Below are positions 31,739 through 40,766 of a stretch of DNA of 64,000 nt, piece after piece (position 1 is the first letter of the stretch; every line of letters starts with the position of its first letter). Origin of the DNA: Rhizobium sp. (GTDB lineage: Bacteria > Pseudomonadota > Alphaproteobacteria > Rhizobiales > Rhizobiaceae); the NCBI GenBank assembly GCA_003527225.1, contig DPXQ01000158.1, forward strand, positions 93,212-157,211, in the 5' to 3' direction. The notes beneath the pieces are model-generated. The model worked only from the letters and a program-made list of their open reading frames with translations. It was not told where the DNA came from and did no database searches. The translations under genes and the position numbers were made by a program.

Positions 31739-31774
31739 AGCATTTCTGGGCCTGAATTGGCCGGAAATACTCTA
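31736..31774. repeat. 39-bp imperfect dyad after arsH
   Basis: TAGAG-ATTTC-GGCC on the left mirrors GGCC-GAAAT-CTCTA on the right around TGAATT. It starts inside the arsH stop region and ends at the stop codon of the convergent membrane protein. It may act as a two-way terminator, though a T run is missing; its TAGAGCATTTC edge also resembles the ends of intergenic palindromic repeats of rhizobia as I remember them. Confidence 0.5.
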
Positions 31775-32368
31775 GCCGGGGAACACACCAAGGAAGCGCT
31801 CGAGCACCTCGGAGAGGAGCATCGTCGGCACGAGCAGCACCATCGTCATGGTTGCCACGGTGAGCGTATGGTCTCCGAGGATCATCCGAAGAATGCGAAA
31901 TAGCGCGAACACGAGGCTGAGCAGGAGTGCGAGCCACAGGACCGTGACTGGCCCCTTGAGCGCTGGAAGCAGCGCCATGAGAATGATCAGAAAGGCATAG
32001 GCATAAGACACCGGCAATGCGAGCCAGTTGGTTACGGCGACGATTGCCGAAAATCTGGAACCGATACCGAGCGCCCAGGCCAGCACTCCGGCAAGAATGA
32101 TGGGCGCGAGCCAGTTCGCCGCCTCGACGAGCGCGAGACGGAAGAAGAAGAGGAGGCCGGCTTCGGTTCCCACGGGCATGTTTGAGAGAAAGGCAGCCCG
32201 CCACCAGATCCAGGAAACGATGATGGCAGGCCCGGCCCACATCATCGCCCAGAACGAACGCAATGCGCCGCGATCGGACAGATCGAGAAAGCCAAACCCC
32301 TTGTCATCCTGCTGGAACAGAAACCACAGCCCGGTGAGGTAGAATTTGACTTCCTTAAATGTCGGCAT
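31772..32368 (-). CDS. Conserved multi-pass inner-membrane protein, function unknown
   Basis: The 198 residues are mostly hydrophobic, with about five predicted membrane helices (near 38-58, 72-100, 105-128, 135-158 and 170-188) and a short N-terminal soluble segment with [22 protein letters not shown]. No catalytic motif is visible. Its start overlaps the 3' end of dapE by 14 bp, so it is translated from the same message. The co-occurrence with dapE is something I recall from Rhizobiaceae, but I know no function. Confidence 0.75.
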   Translation of the reverse strand: MPTFKEVKFYLTGLWFLFQQDDKGFGFLDLSDRGALRSFWAMMWAGPAIIVSWIWWRAAFLSNMPVGTEAGLLFFFRLALVEAANWLAPIILAGVLAWALGIGSRFSAIVAVTNWLALPVSYAYAFLIILMALLPALKGPVTVLWLALLLSLVFALFRILRMILGDHTLTVATMTMVLLVPTMLLSEVLERFLGVFPG

Positions 32369-33548
32369 GCGCGAACCAGTGTTCGATGAAGGTCTTATAG
32401 ATCCGGGTCAGTGTTTCCAGGTCGTCGACAGCGACCCGCTCGTCGACCATATGCATGGTTTGCCCTACAAGGCCGAATTCCACGACGGGGCAGTAGTTCT
32501 TGATATAGCGCGCATCCGAGGTGCCGCCAGTGGTCGAAAGCTGTGGTGTCAGCCCCGTCACCTGCTGGATCGCCTCCGAGAGTGAGGAGATCAGTGCATC
32601 GTCGCGCGTGAGGAAGACATGGCTCGGCCGCTCCGACCAGACGACCTCGTACTTGACCGGATTTCGACCGGGACGGAGCGCCGTATCCGTTGCCGCCGCT
32701 TCGAGGCGTCGCAGGATCTCATCCTGCAGGCTTTCCGCCGTCCATGTGTCGTTGAAGCGGATATTGAAGCGCGCGCTCGCCTTGGCCGGTATGACATTCG
32801 TGGCCGGATTGCCGACGTCGATCGATGTCACTTCCAGGTTTGACGGCTGGAAGTTGTCCGTCCCGTGATCGAACGGCGGCTGCATCAGCGCCTCGGTCAG
32901 CCGGATGATGCCGCGCACCGGGTTGTCGGCAAGATGCGGATAGGCCGCGTGTCCCTGCACGCCATGGACCGTGATGGTACCCGAAAGGGAGCCTCGGCGC
33001 CCGATCTTGATCATGTCGCCCAGCTGGTCCGGGTTCGTGGGTTCGCCGACCAGGCAGGCATCCCAGCGCTCGCCCTTGTTTGCGGCCCATTCAAGAAGCT
33101 TGATGGTGCCATTGATCGCCGGGCCTTCCTCGTCGCCGGTGATCAGCAGCGAGACGGAGCCTTTCGGCAGCCCCTTCTCCTCGATGAAACGGGCAATGGC
33201 TGCAATGAAGCAGGCGATACCGCCTTTCATGTCGACGGCACCGCGACCATAGAGCATGTCGCCGGCGATCTCGGCGGCAAAGGGCGGATGGCTCCAGGCC
33301 CCTTCGTCGCCAATCGGCACGACATCGGTATGGCCGGCAAACATCAGATGCGGACCTTTGCTGCCCAGTCGCGCATAGAGGTTTTCGATATCCGGCGTGC
33401 CGTCTTCGGACGCCACCATCCGCGAGACGGCAAAGCCGAGCGGCTCGAGCATCGATTGAAGCAGCGTCAGCGCCCCGCCTTCGGCCGGCGTGACGGAGGG
33501 GCAGCGGATGAGTGCTTTCAGGTTCTCGACGGGATTTGTTGCGGTCAT
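32355..33548 (-). CDS. dapE: Succinyl-diaminopimelate desuccinylase
   Basis: DapE cleaves N-succinyl-LL-diaminopimelate on the way to lysine and meso-DAP. The 397-residue M20 metallopeptidase shows the first zinc motif AGHTDVVP (His73, Asp75), the bridging Asp in [14 protein letters not shown], the catalytic Glu pair in TGDEEGPA and the late [14 protein letters not shown]. dapD lies 0.5 kb upstream on the same strand, with a DUF805 gene between, so the succinylase branch is clustered here. Confidence 0.95.
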   Translation of the reverse strand: MTATNPVENLKALIRCPSVTPAEGGALTLLQSMLEPLGFAVSRMVASEDGTPDIENLYARLGSKGPHLMFAGHTDVVPIGDEGAWSHPPFAAEIAGDMLYGRGAVDMKGGIACFIAAIARFIEEKGLPKGSVSLLITGDEEGPAINGTIKLLEWAANKGERWDACLVGEPTNPDQLGDMIKIGRRGSLSGTITVHGVQGHAAYPHLADNPVRGIIRLTEALMQPPFDHGTDNFQPSNLEVTSIDVGNPATNVIPAKASARFNIRFNDTWTAESLQDEILRRLEAAATDTALRPGRNPVKYEVVWSERPSHVFLTRDDALISSLSEAIQQVTGLTPQLSTTGGTSDARYIKNYCPVVEFGLVGQTMHMVDERVAVDDLETLTRIYKTFIEHWFAHADI

Positions 33549-33655
33549 GGCTCTGAACGTTCAGGGCGGGTACTCGGCTGGAAGTAGCCGCGTTCCGCGG
33601 GAGGAATTTAAAGATGTATCCGATCAGTCCCGGCCTGTCACCATCGCAGGTTTGG

Positions 33656-34042
33656 TCATTGCGTCTTGGGCCAGTCGGTTGCCGGGCCGTAATCATTGGC
33701 CCCTCGGACAGACGGCCAGATGCACATGACGAACAGCATGATCAGCGAAACCGCCGGAACGAAAATGATGACTGCGAGGATGCCGGGCAATCCCATGTCA
33801 TGCAGCCGTTTGATGCTTAGCATGACCGTTGAGACGACCGACAGGAGGAAACCGGCAAAGAACAGCACGCTCCAAAGCGGCAGCATTTCCTCGTCGTCCT
33901 GATAAAGGGTAAGCTTCGTCACGGTGTAGGCGTTGATCATCATCCAGAATAGCCAGGAGAGGATGAAGACCTGCCGTCCCGCGCGGCCGGACGGGCTGAA
34001 AAACAGCCAGCCGACGCCCGGCCTGCGCGTTTCGCGTTGCAC
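33656..34042 (-). CDS. DUF805 small membrane protein
   Basis: A 128-residue protein with three membrane helices (about 25-43, 57-76 and 86-108) and the family hallmark SIKRLHDMGLPG, preceded by the FSPSGRAGRQVFILSW start. The function of DUF805 is not known. It starts three bases after the dapD stop, so it is probably cotranscribed with dapD and then dapE, without evident biochemical link. Confidence 0.85.
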   Translation of the reverse strand: MQRETRRPGVGWLFFSPSGRAGRQVFILSWLFWMMINAYTVTKLTLYQDDEEMLPLWSVLFFAGFLLSVVSTVMLSIKRLHDMGLPGILAVIIFVPAVSLIMLFVMCIWPSVRGANDYGPATDWPKTQ

Positions 34043-34045
34043 GGA

Positions 34046-34903
34046 TCAGTCTCGTAGCAGCTCGTTGATGCCGGTCTTTGAACGGGTCTTTGCGTCGACG
34101 CGTTTGACGATCACGGCGCAGTAAAGGCTGGGCGCCGTCATTCCGTTCGGCATCGTCGCGTTCGCGGGAAGCGTGCCGGCGACAACGACCGAATAGGGAG
34201 GAACTTCGCCATAGGTGATATCGCCGGTCGCCCGGTCGACGATCTTGGTCGACTGGCCGATGAAAACACCCATGCCGAGCACCGAGCCCTCTCGGACGAT
34301 GCAGCCTTCGACCACTTCCGAACGTGCGCCGATGAAGCAATTGTCCTCGATGATCGTCGGGCCGGCCTGCATCGGCTCGAGCACACCGCCAATGCCGACA
34401 CCGCCGGAAAGATGGACATTCTTGCCGATCTGGGCGCAGGAGCCGACGGTAGCCCAGGTATCGACCATGGTCCCTTCGCCGACATAGGCGCCGAGATTGA
34501 CGAAGGACGGCATTAGGACGGCGCCGGGAGCGATATAGGCGGAGCGGCGAACAACGGCATTGGGGACCGCGCGGAATCCGGCGCGTTCGAATTCGTTGGC
34601 GCTCCAGCCTTCGAACTTGGAGGGCACCTTGTCCCACCAGGTGGATGCTCCGGGTCCGCCGCTGACGACCTCCATCGGATTGAGCCGGAAGGACAGCAGA
34701 ACCGCTTTCTTGAGCCACTGGTTCACCGTCCAGGTTCCGGCTTCGTCGCGTGTTGCCACGCGTGCCTTGCCGCTGTCGAGCAGGTCGAGGGCGGTTGACA
34801 CAGCGTCGCGAACCTCGCCGCGCGTCGATGTGTTGACGGTATCGCGATTGTCGAAAGCAGCCTCGACAATGCGTTCCAGCTGGCTGAGATCCGTGGCGTT
34901 CAT
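34046..34903 (-). CDS. dapD: Tetrahydrodipicolinate N-succinyltransferase
   Basis: DapD adds succinyl to tetrahydrodipicolinate, two steps before DapE. The 285 residues contain the helical N-terminus ([13 protein letters not shown]) and a left-handed beta-helix of hexapeptide repeats (about 115-235) with [20 protein letters not shown] and [20 protein letters not shown]. It leads a dapD-DUF805-dapE series on the minus strand and is divergent from the LOG gene. Confidence 0.96.
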   Translation of the reverse strand: MNATDLSQLERIVEAAFDNRDTVNTSTRGEVRDAVSTALDLLDSGKARVATRDEAGTWTVNQWLKKAVLLSFRLNPMEVVSGGPGASTWWDKVPSKFEGWSANEFERAGFRAVPNAVVRRSAYIAPGAVLMPSFVNLGAYVGEGTMVDTWATVGSCAQIGKNVHLSGGVGIGGVLEPMQAGPTIIEDNCFIGARSEVVEGCIVREGSVLGMGVFIGQSTKIVDRATGDITYGEVPPYSVVVAGTLPANATMPNGMTAPSLYCAVIVKRVDAKTRSKTGINELLRD

Positions 34904-35057
34904 CTGAATTCCTTAAACTTCGTTGTCTATCTTGGAATCCGAGAAAACATCCGGATTCGCGATCGGAAACTGGCGTCTTGCTCTAGCGCATTCGCCCGGA
35001 GTTGAAAACAGCCGACAACCGTTTCCTTGGCGTTTCCGGCAGAGAAAGGCATGCACG

Positions 35058-35918
35058 ATGATAAAAGTAAGGAATGGCCGCAAGAGGCGCAGCGACGGGG
35101 TTTGGGACCCGCTGAAGAACAGCCGGACCGACCGGAAAAGTGCAGCCGGCGTGCCGAAGACCCCTCAATCGGAATCCCCGTCCTACCGTCTTGCCTATAT
35201 TGATGATGATTTTCTCTGCCGCGAGGAACTGCGTCCCGTACGCTTGCAGCTCGAATTGCTGAAGGTGGAAATGATCCTCGCCGAGCAGGGCATCAAATCG
35301 ACGGTCGTGATGTTCGGAGGGGCCCGCATTCCGGCTCCGGGAGAGAGCGCCTGGGCGGCGCGCAACGAAACCCAGCGCGCGAGCCTCGAGGCCGCCTCCG
35401 TCTACTACGAGGAGGCGCGCAAGTTCGCCCGCCTCTGCGCGGAGCATTCGGGCAGGCTAGACCACCGGGAATATGTGGTCATGACCGGCGGGGGGCCCGG
35501 GGTCATGGAGGCGGGAAACAGGGGCGCTGCCGAAATGGACGCACCGTCCATCGGGCTCAACATTGTCCTACCGCACGAGCAGGCGCCGAACGCCTTCGTG
35601 ACACCGGAGCTGAGCTTCAACTTCCACTATTTTGCCATTCGGAAGATGCATTTCCTGATGCGTGCCAAGGCCATCGCGATCTTTCCGGGTGGTTTCGGCA
35701 CGATGGACGAATTGTTCGAATCCGTGACTCTGATCCAGACCAAGCGCATGGCGCCGATACCGTTGATCCTCTTCGGCGAGGCGTTCTGGCGGCGCATCAT
35801 CAATTTCGATGCGCTGGCCGAGTTCGGAACGATCGCTCCCGACGATGTAAAGCTTTTGAATTTCGTTGAGACGGCTGACCAGGCCTGGAAGATCATTGCC
35901 GATCACTACGGGCATTGA
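35058..35918 (+). CDS. LOG-family protein (nucleoside 5'-monophosphate phosphoribohydrolase-like)
   Basis: A 286-residue Rossmann-like protein with the LOG signature PGGFGTMDELFE at about 210-221 and an upstream GGGPGVMEAGNRGA. LOG enzymes release free bases such as cytokinins from nucleotides; many annotated as lysine decarboxylases are really LOG proteins. The first 45 residues are basic and variable, and length exceeds the minimal 190-residue LOG type, placing it with the longer group whose substrates are less clear. It is divergent from dapD and convergent with the EF-hand gene. Confidence 0.85.
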   Translation: MIKVRNGRKRRSDGVWDPLKNSRTDRKSAAGVPKTPQSESPSYRLAYIDDDFLCREELRPVRLQLELLKVEMILAEQGIKSTVVMFGGARIPAPGESAWAARNETQRASLEAASVYYEEARKFARLCAEHSGRLDHREYVVMTGGGPGVMEAGNRGAAEMDAPSIGLNIVLPHEQAPNAFVTPELSFNFHYFAIRKMHFLMRAKAIAIFPGGFGTMDELFESVTLIQTKRMAPIPLILFGEAFWRRIINFDALAEFGTIAPDDVKLLNFVETADQAWKIIADHYGH

Positions 35919-35921
35919 AAA

Positions 35922-35953
35922 GAAGCGCCCGCGGCAATTGCCGCTGGCGCTTC
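35922..35953 (-). terminator. Hairpin between LOG and EF-hand genes
   Basis: GAAGCGCC and GGCGCTTC enclose a second perfect repeat, GCGGCAATTGCCGC, giving a stem of about 15 bp with one mismatch. On the minus strand it is followed by TTTTC, so it best serves the EF-hand transcript; it may stop both convergent transcripts. Confidence 0.55.
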
Positions 35954-35975
35954 ATTCAGCGGGTAACGATCTGGA

Positions 35976-36677
35976 TCAGAAGTTGCGCTTGGGCATGTCT
36001 GCGGCGGAGAGCACTCCGTCCCCGTTCGTGTCCATCCGGGCGAAGAGCTGATCTGCGGCGGCAACTGCTTCTTCCTTGCTGATCTGGCCGTTTTCATCGG
36101 CGTCAGCCATGCGCATGCCGCCCATCTGGCCGCCCATCTGACCGCCCCGGTTCATGCCGTGACCCTGACCACCGTCGCGCATGCCGTGTCCGCCATGACG
36201 CATGCCTCGACCCTGGCCATCGTCGTCATTCCCCATCTGGCCCATCATACCGTACTTCTTGCCGCTGCCGTCTTTGGGGCCATTGCCTCGGCCCGGAGCG
36301 TTCTGCGCTCCCGTGCCATCCTTCGGGCCGGCGCCCGGCCCGGAACCGTCCTGGGGACCCTGACCCATGCCGGGACCCATGCCGGTCGCCTGATGGGCGG
36401 CGCGCATCGCCTCGCGATGTGTGCGGAATTCGCCGGGTGTCAGTACGCCGTCACTGTTCGCATCGACGGTGGTGAACATCTTCTCCTGGGCGGTCTTGGC
36501 CTCATCCTTGGAGATCTGCCCGTCCTTGTTGGCGTCGAACTCCTGCAGCATGTAGACGAACCTGGCTTCCGGGCCTCGGCCCTGACCCTTGTTCTGATAC
36601 GCGAATGCAGTGGCTGCCGACGTGCCGACCAAGAGAGTGGCGGCCAGGGCGGTGAACGTGAGTGCTTTCCTGTTCAT
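35976..36677 (-). CDS. Secreted EF-hand protein with Gly/Met/His-rich linker
   Basis: The 233-residue protein has a signal peptide (about 1-26) and four EF-hand loops: DANKDGQISKDE (48-59), DANSDGVLTPGE (72-83), DADENGQISKEE (192-203) and DTNGDGVLSAAD (216-227). The pairs are joined by a low-complexity linker of about 90 residues (99-190) rich in Gly, Met, His, Asp and Gln. The loops should bind calcium in the periplasm or outside the cell; the His/Met linker could also bind transition metals. The ATG at 36677 is chosen because a signal peptide follows directly; its ribosome site lies in the hairpin at 36682-36713. Function is unknown. Confidence 0.85.
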   Translation of the reverse strand: MNRKALTFTALAATLLVGTSAATAFAYQNKGQGRGPEARFVYMLQEFDANKDGQISKDEAKTAQEKMFTTVDANSDGVLTPGEFRTHREAMRAAHQATGMGPGMGQGPQDGSGPGAGPKDGTGAQNAPGRGNGPKDGSGKKYGMMGQMGNDDDGQGRGMRHGGHGMRDGGQGHGMNRGGQMGGQMGGMRMADADENGQISKEEAVAAADQLFARMDTNGDGVLSAADMPKRNF

Positions 36678-36681
36678 GAGA

Positions 36682-36713
36682 ATTCCTTTCATCCTCGTTC
36701 TGATGAAAGGAAT
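36682..36713 (-). promoter_or_regulatory. Perfect 12-bp inverted repeat covering the EF-hand ribosome site
   Basis: ATTCCTTTCATC and GATGAAAGGAAT form perfect arms with an 8-base spacer. In the minus-strand message the second arm contains GAAAGGAA, the only good Shine-Dalgarno sequence before the ATG at 36677. The stem would therefore hide the ribosome site; alternatively the DNA is a dimer-binding operator. Confidence 0.65.
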
Positions 36714-36795
36714 GTAGGGACGACGAGACCCAAACCCTACTTAAAGATCGGTAAGCTGGGTGAAACTTTCGTAAGAATTGACTGACGTCAACCTG

Positions 36796-37512
36796 TCACA
36801 CCGAGATCAGCTTTTCCAGAAAGCCCGCGAGATCGTCGGTCATATAGTCGATGCAATCCGGATCCTCGGCATTCTCCGCCTGTTCCCAGGTCTCGAGCAC
36901 AGCCGATCCGAGGTTCCTCGGTACCAGGAGAACCGTCTTCATGCCCAGTGAACGCGGAACCGTGAGGTTGCGCGGCAGATCCTCGAACATGGCGGCACGC
37001 TTAGTGTCGACGCGGTTGAGGCTCATGAACTTGTCATAGGTGTCGCCCGCCGGCTTCGGCGTGTAATCCGCCGCCACAATATCAAAGATGTCGTCGAAGT
37101 GATCGAGGATGCCGAGCGCGCGTGCAGCGGCTTCCGCGTGTTTCACGGTGCCGTTGGTGAAGATGAACTTGCGCCCGGGCAGCGATCTTATGGCAGCGCC
37201 CAGCATCTCGTCGGGCAGAAGCGCCGAATAGTCTATCGCATGCGCCTTTTCCAGAAAATCGTTCGGATCCACTCCATGATGCAGCATTAGGCCGGCGAGA
37301 GTCGTGCCGTGGTCGCGGTAGTACTGTTTCTGCAGAGTCCTGGCGGCGGCCGGTTCGAGCTGCAGCAGTTGCGAAACATAAGCGGTCATGTTCCGGTCGA
37401 TCTGCGCGAACAAGTTGATGTGATGGGGATAGAGCGTGTTGTCGAGATCGAAGACCCAGTCGCGGATATGCGCGAAATCGGCCTTGTCTGGATGTGCGGA
37501 AGGACTGATCAT
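36796..37512 (-). CDS. HAD-family pyrimidine 5'-nucleotidase
   Basis: The 238 residues show the HAD nucleophile motif WVFDLDNTLYP (Asp22, Asp24), motif II in FIFTNGTVKHA, and later KPAGDTYDKF and MFEDLPRNL motifs III/IV. The DLDNTLYP form and length place it with the SDT1/Phm8-like pyrimidine 5'-nucleotidases. It lies on the same strand as dapD and the EF-hand gene but with separate spacing, and is divergent from the EamA transporter by 101 bp. The specific nucleotide substrate is inferred. Confidence 0.85.
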   Translation of the reverse strand: MISPSAHPDKADFAHIRDWVFDLDNTLYPHHINLFAQIDRNMTAYVSQLLQLEPAAARTLQKQYYRDHGTTLAGLMLHHGVDPNDFLEKAHAIDYSALLPDEMLGAAIRSLPGRKFIFTNGTVKHAEAAARALGILDHFDDIFDIVAADYTPKPAGDTYDKFMSLNRVDTKRAAMFEDLPRNLTVPRSLGMKTVLLVPRNLGSAVLETWEQAENAEDPDCIDYMTDDLAGFLEKLISV

Positions 37513-37613
37513 GGATTACCTCTGGCACGGATGCCGCTGGAAATAAACCGGGGCGTACCGCTTTTCGAGGTCCCGGTATGGCGGCCAGCATGCGTGCGTG
37601 CTAGCCGAAGAGA

Positions 37614-38528
37614 ATGGAACTATGGTCACTTATAACCGTCGGCAGCGCATTCCTCCAGAATTTGCGTTCCGTCCTGCAAAAACACCTGAAAGGCCGAATG
37701 GGCACGACGGGCGCGACCTTCGTGCGCTTCGGCTACGGCGTGCCTTTCGCGCTGACCTATCTCGCGGTGCTGCATTTTGGTCTCGGCCGGCCGCTGCCGG
37801 TGCCGAACGGCGCCTTCGCCGTCTGGGCGGTGATCGGTGCCTTTGCCCAGATCTCGGCGACCTTCCTGCTGGTCCACCTCTTTTCGTTCCGCAATTTCGC
37901 CGTCGGCACGGCCTATTCGCGCACCGAGCCGGCCCAGGCCGCCCTGATCGCGCTGGTGCTGTTCGGCGAGACGATCACCGTCCCGACCCTGTTGGCCATC
38001 GTTGTCTCGGTGCTCGGTGTGATGCTGATCTCGGTGGCGCGCACGACCCTGACCTTGCCGGCGCTGTTCACATCGGTCCTCAGCCGCACGGCGCTGATCG
38101 GCCTCCTGTCGGGCCTGTTCTTCGGCATATCCGGCATTGCCTACCGTTCCGCCTCGCTTGCGCTTGAACCGAGCCTGCCCGCACCCGACAGCGTCATGCA
38201 GGCGAGCTACACGCTGATGGTCGTCATTCTCGTGCAGACCTTCGCCATGCTCGTCTGGATGCTGTGGAAGGATCGCGCCGAACTGCGGCGGGTCGGTTCC
38301 GCCTGGAAGATCGGCATGCTCGTCGGCTTCGTCGGCGCGACCGCCTCCTTCGGCTGGTTCACGGCTATGACGCTGCAGCAGGTCGCGGTGGTCAAGGCGC
38401 TTGCCCAGGTCGAGATGCTCTTCACCTTCGCCTCCTCCGTCTTCTTCTTCAAGGAGAAGATCAACCGGCTGGAAGTCGCCGGCTGCCTGCTGATCGTGGC
38501 CGGGGTCCTGCTGCTGCTCGTCGTATGA
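37614..38528 (+). CDS. EamA/DMT-family metabolite exporter
   Basis: A 304-residue protein with ten predicted membrane helices in two EamA repeats (about 5-140 and 155-304); the repeats end in similar segments (TLLAIVVSVLGVMLISVA and RLEVAGCLLIVAGVLLLLVV). The family exports amino acids, nucleobases or drugs; substrate is unknown. It is followed by ogt after 93 bp. Confidence 0.85.
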   Translation: MELWSLITVGSAFLQNLRSVLQKHLKGRMGTTGATFVRFGYGVPFALTYLAVLHFGLGRPLPVPNGAFAVWAVIGAFAQISATFLLVHLFSFRNFAVGTAYSRTEPAQAALIALVLFGETITVPTLLAIVVSVLGVMLISVARTTLTLPALFTSVLSRTALIGLLSGLFFGISGIAYRSASLALEPSLPAPDSVMQASYTLMVVILVQTFAMLVWMLWKDRAELRRVGSAWKIGMLVGFVGATASFGWFTAMTLQQVAVVKALAQVEMLFTFASSVFFFKEKINRLEVAGCLLIVAGVLLLLVV

Positions 38529-38621
38529 GCACTCACCCGATTTCCGCCTGCCCGCACCGATTGCGGCAGACGGAACAACTCACTATTATTCGCTCCCCTG
38601 GAAGCCGGAGGCACGAGGCGA

Positions 38622-39155
38622 GTGACGGAGGCGCTGTTTTGCGAGTGGTTCGACACGCCGGTCGGCGACCTGGTCGCCGTAGCCGACGACACGCATCTGC
38701 TGGTTCGCGGCTTCGAGGATGACGGATCGCCGGCCGATAGGCTGGAGCAGCAGCGCCGGCGCCTCGGCAGGGATGTCATGGCTGCGGGCAATGCGATCAC
38801 TGCGATGGCTGGCCGGGAACTGCAGGCCTATTTCGCGGGCGAACTTTTCGACTTCACCCTGCCACTCTTGCCGGCCGGCAGCGAATTCGAGCAGAAGGTC
38901 TGGGCCGAACTCTTGAAAGTCCCGCTCGGCGAGACCTGTTCCTATGGCGATATCGCCAGGAATGTCGGGGGCATGGAAACCGTGCGCGCGGTCGGCAAGG
39001 CCAATGGCGCCAATCCGATCGCCATCGTCATTCCTTGCCACCGCTGCATCGGTTCGGACGGTTCTCTCACCGGCTATGGCGGCGGGCTGTGGCGCAAGAA
39101 ATGGCTCTTGCGCCACGAGGGCGAGATGCGGCCGGTGGGGCTCTTCGCCCTCTGA
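38622..39155 (+). CDS. ogt: Methylated-DNA--protein-cysteine methyltransferase
   Basis: The 177-residue suicide repair protein takes the alkyl group from O6-alkylguanine onto the active Cys139 in VIPCHRCIGSDGSLTGYGGG. The winged-helix segment PLGETCSYGDIARNVGG and the N-terminal domain (about 1-85) fit Ogt rather than the larger Ada. It starts at GTG 38622, and is convergent with argB, ending 23 bp away. Confidence 0.92.
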   Translation: MTEALFCEWFDTPVGDLVAVADDTHLLVRGFEDDGSPADRLEQQRRRLGRDVMAAGNAITAMAGRELQAYFAGELFDFTLPLLPAGSEFEQKVWAELLKVPLGETCSYGDIARNVGGMETVRAVGKANGANPIAIVIPCHRCIGSDGSLTGYGGGLWRKKWLLRHEGEMRPVGLFAL

Positions 39156-39178
39156 CTGCTGGGGCAGGGCCAGGTCGA

Positions 39179-40066
39179 TCAGGGAACGATCAGTGTACCG
39201 GCGCCATGCTCGGTGAAGATTTCCAGGAGGACGGAATGCGCCGTCTTGCCGTTCAGGATCACGACGCCCTGCACGCCGGCATTGATGGCGTCGATGCAGG
39301 TTTCGACCTTCGGGATCATGCCGCCGGAGATCGTGCCGTCCTTGATGAGCGCGCGGGCCTCGGCGACCGAAAGCTCCCTGAGGAGTTCGCCGTTCTTGTT
39401 GAGGACGCCCGGGACGTCAGTCAGGAACAGGAGGCGGGTCGCGCGTAGTGCCCCGGCGATGGCGCCGGCAAACGTGTCGGCATTTATATTGTAGGTATGG
39501 CCGTCGCGGCCCGGTGCAACCGGCGCGATGACCGGGATCATTTCCGACTTGGCCAGCAGGTCGAGGAGTGTGCGGTCGACTTCCACCACTTCGCCGACGA
39601 AGCCGAGATCGAGAACGCGCTCGATGTTGGAGTCCGGATCGGTCACGGTCTTCTTCGCCTTTTCGGCAAAGACCATATTGCCGTCCTTGCCGCAGAGCCC
39701 GATCGCCCATTCGCCGGTCTGGTTGATGAGCGCGACGATCTCCTTGTTGATGGAGCCGGCAAGCACCATTTCGACGATCTCGACCGTTTGCTGGTCGGTG
39801 ACCCGCAGGCCCCCTTCGAATTTCGATTCGATCCCCAGTTTGGTCAGCATCGCTCCGATCTGCGGGCCGCCGCCGTGGACGACGATTGGATTGACGCCGG
39901 ACTGCTTCAGAAGCGCGATGTCGGCAGCGAAGGCCTTGCCGAGTTCGGCATTGCCCATGGCATGGCCGCCATATTTCACCACGATCGTCTTATTCTCGTA
40001 GCGCTGCATGAAGGGCAGGGCCTGGGCCAGCAGGCGTGCCTGGGTTTCGCTTTCGGAGGCGGTCAT
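39179..40066 (-). CDS. argB: Acetylglutamate kinase
   Basis: ArgB phosphorylates N-acetylglutamate in arginine synthesis. The 295 residues show the [13 protein letters not shown] nucleotide loop, [20 protein letters not shown] and the C-terminal [14 protein letters not shown] of the amino-acid kinase family. The N-terminal extension before TIVVKYGG is consistent with the arginine-inhibited hexameric type. In many rhizobia engB-argB are adjacent; here an ECF sigma module and fasciclin gene lie between them. Confidence 0.96.
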   Translation of the reverse strand: MTASESETQARLLAQALPFMQRYENKTIVVKYGGHAMGNAELGKAFAADIALLKQSGVNPIVVHGGGPQIGAMLTKLGIESKFEGGLRVTDQQTVEIVEMVLAGSINKEIVALINQTGEWAIGLCGKDGNMVFAEKAKKTVTDPDSNIERVLDLGFVGEVVEVDRTLLDLLAKSEMIPVIAPVAPGRDGHTYNINADTFAGAIAGALRATRLLFLTDVPGVLNKNGELLRELSVAEARALIKDGTISGGMIPKVETCIDAINAGVQGVVILNGKTAHSVLLEIFTEHGAGTLIVP

Positions 40067-40226
40067 CGGATATCCCTTGTGATTGGTTGGCCGCGTTTTA
40101 GCGCAACTTCGTCCGGTAGGGAATAATCAAGGCGTCTCCTTAAACGCAATGCTGCGTGGAGGGGCGATTGCCAAGCGGGCACGCCGCCCTATATTCGCGA
40201 CTGCAAGCGGAGGAAGCGAACGACCG

Positions 40227-40766
40227 ATGACCACAGATGAGATTGGCATGCTGCTCGGTCGTGTGGCTTTGAAAGACCGCAAGGCCTTTTCCGCCCTTTA
40301 TCAGAAGACCAGCCCGAGACTCTTTGGCGTCTGCCTTCGTATATTGAAGGACAGGAGCGAAGCCGAAGACGCGCTGCAGGAAGTTTTCGTGCGGATCTGG
40401 CGCCGCGCTGAAAGCTTTTCGACGGCCGGAAACAGCGCCATGGCGTGGATCTCGGCAATCGCCCGCTATCATTGCATCGACCGAATCAGGTCGCGCCAGC
40501 CTGCCGCCACGGAGTTGGACGACGCGGCAGATCTGGCGACGCCCGAGCCGGATCCGGAACGGAGCGCGGTACTGGCAAGCGAAGGAAAGCGCATTGACAG
40601 TTGCATGGAAGAGTTGGAATCTGACAAGGCTCAGGCAGTTCGTTTCGCCTATGTGGAGGGAGCAAGTTACCAGGAATTGGCCGATCGGTTCGGTGTGCCG
40701 CTGAATACGATGCGCACCTGGTTGCGCCGCAGCCTGTTGAAATTGAGAGAGTGCTTGGATCCATGA
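40227..40766 (+). CDS. ECF RNA polymerase sigma factor
   Basis: The 179-residue protein has region 2 (ILKDRSEAEDALQEVFVRIW, about 40-60, and AWISAIARYHCIDRIR) and region 4 (YVEGASYQELADRFGVPLNT, about 140-160, then MRTWLRRSLLKLRE). The SigK/RpoE-like form goes with an RskA-type anti-sigma factor, whose ATG overlaps its stop in ATGA. The ATG at 40227 has AGGAAG upstream; the frame is open 48 codons earlier without sigma-like sequence. The fasciclin gene downstream is the likely target. Confidence 0.92.
   Translation: MTTDEIGMLLGRVALKDRKAFSALYQKTSPRLFGVCLRILKDRSEAEDALQEVFVRIWRRAESFSTAGNSAMAWISAIARYHCIDRIRSRQPAATELDDAADLATPEPDPERSAVLASEGKRIDSCMEELESDKAQAVRFAYVEGASYQELADRFGVPLNTMRTWLRRSLLKLRECLDP

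Noticed and set aside
40067..40226. Autoregulatory ECF promoter before the sigma factor gene
   Set aside because: A CGTC is present at about 40131, but no matching -35 at the right spacing was found.
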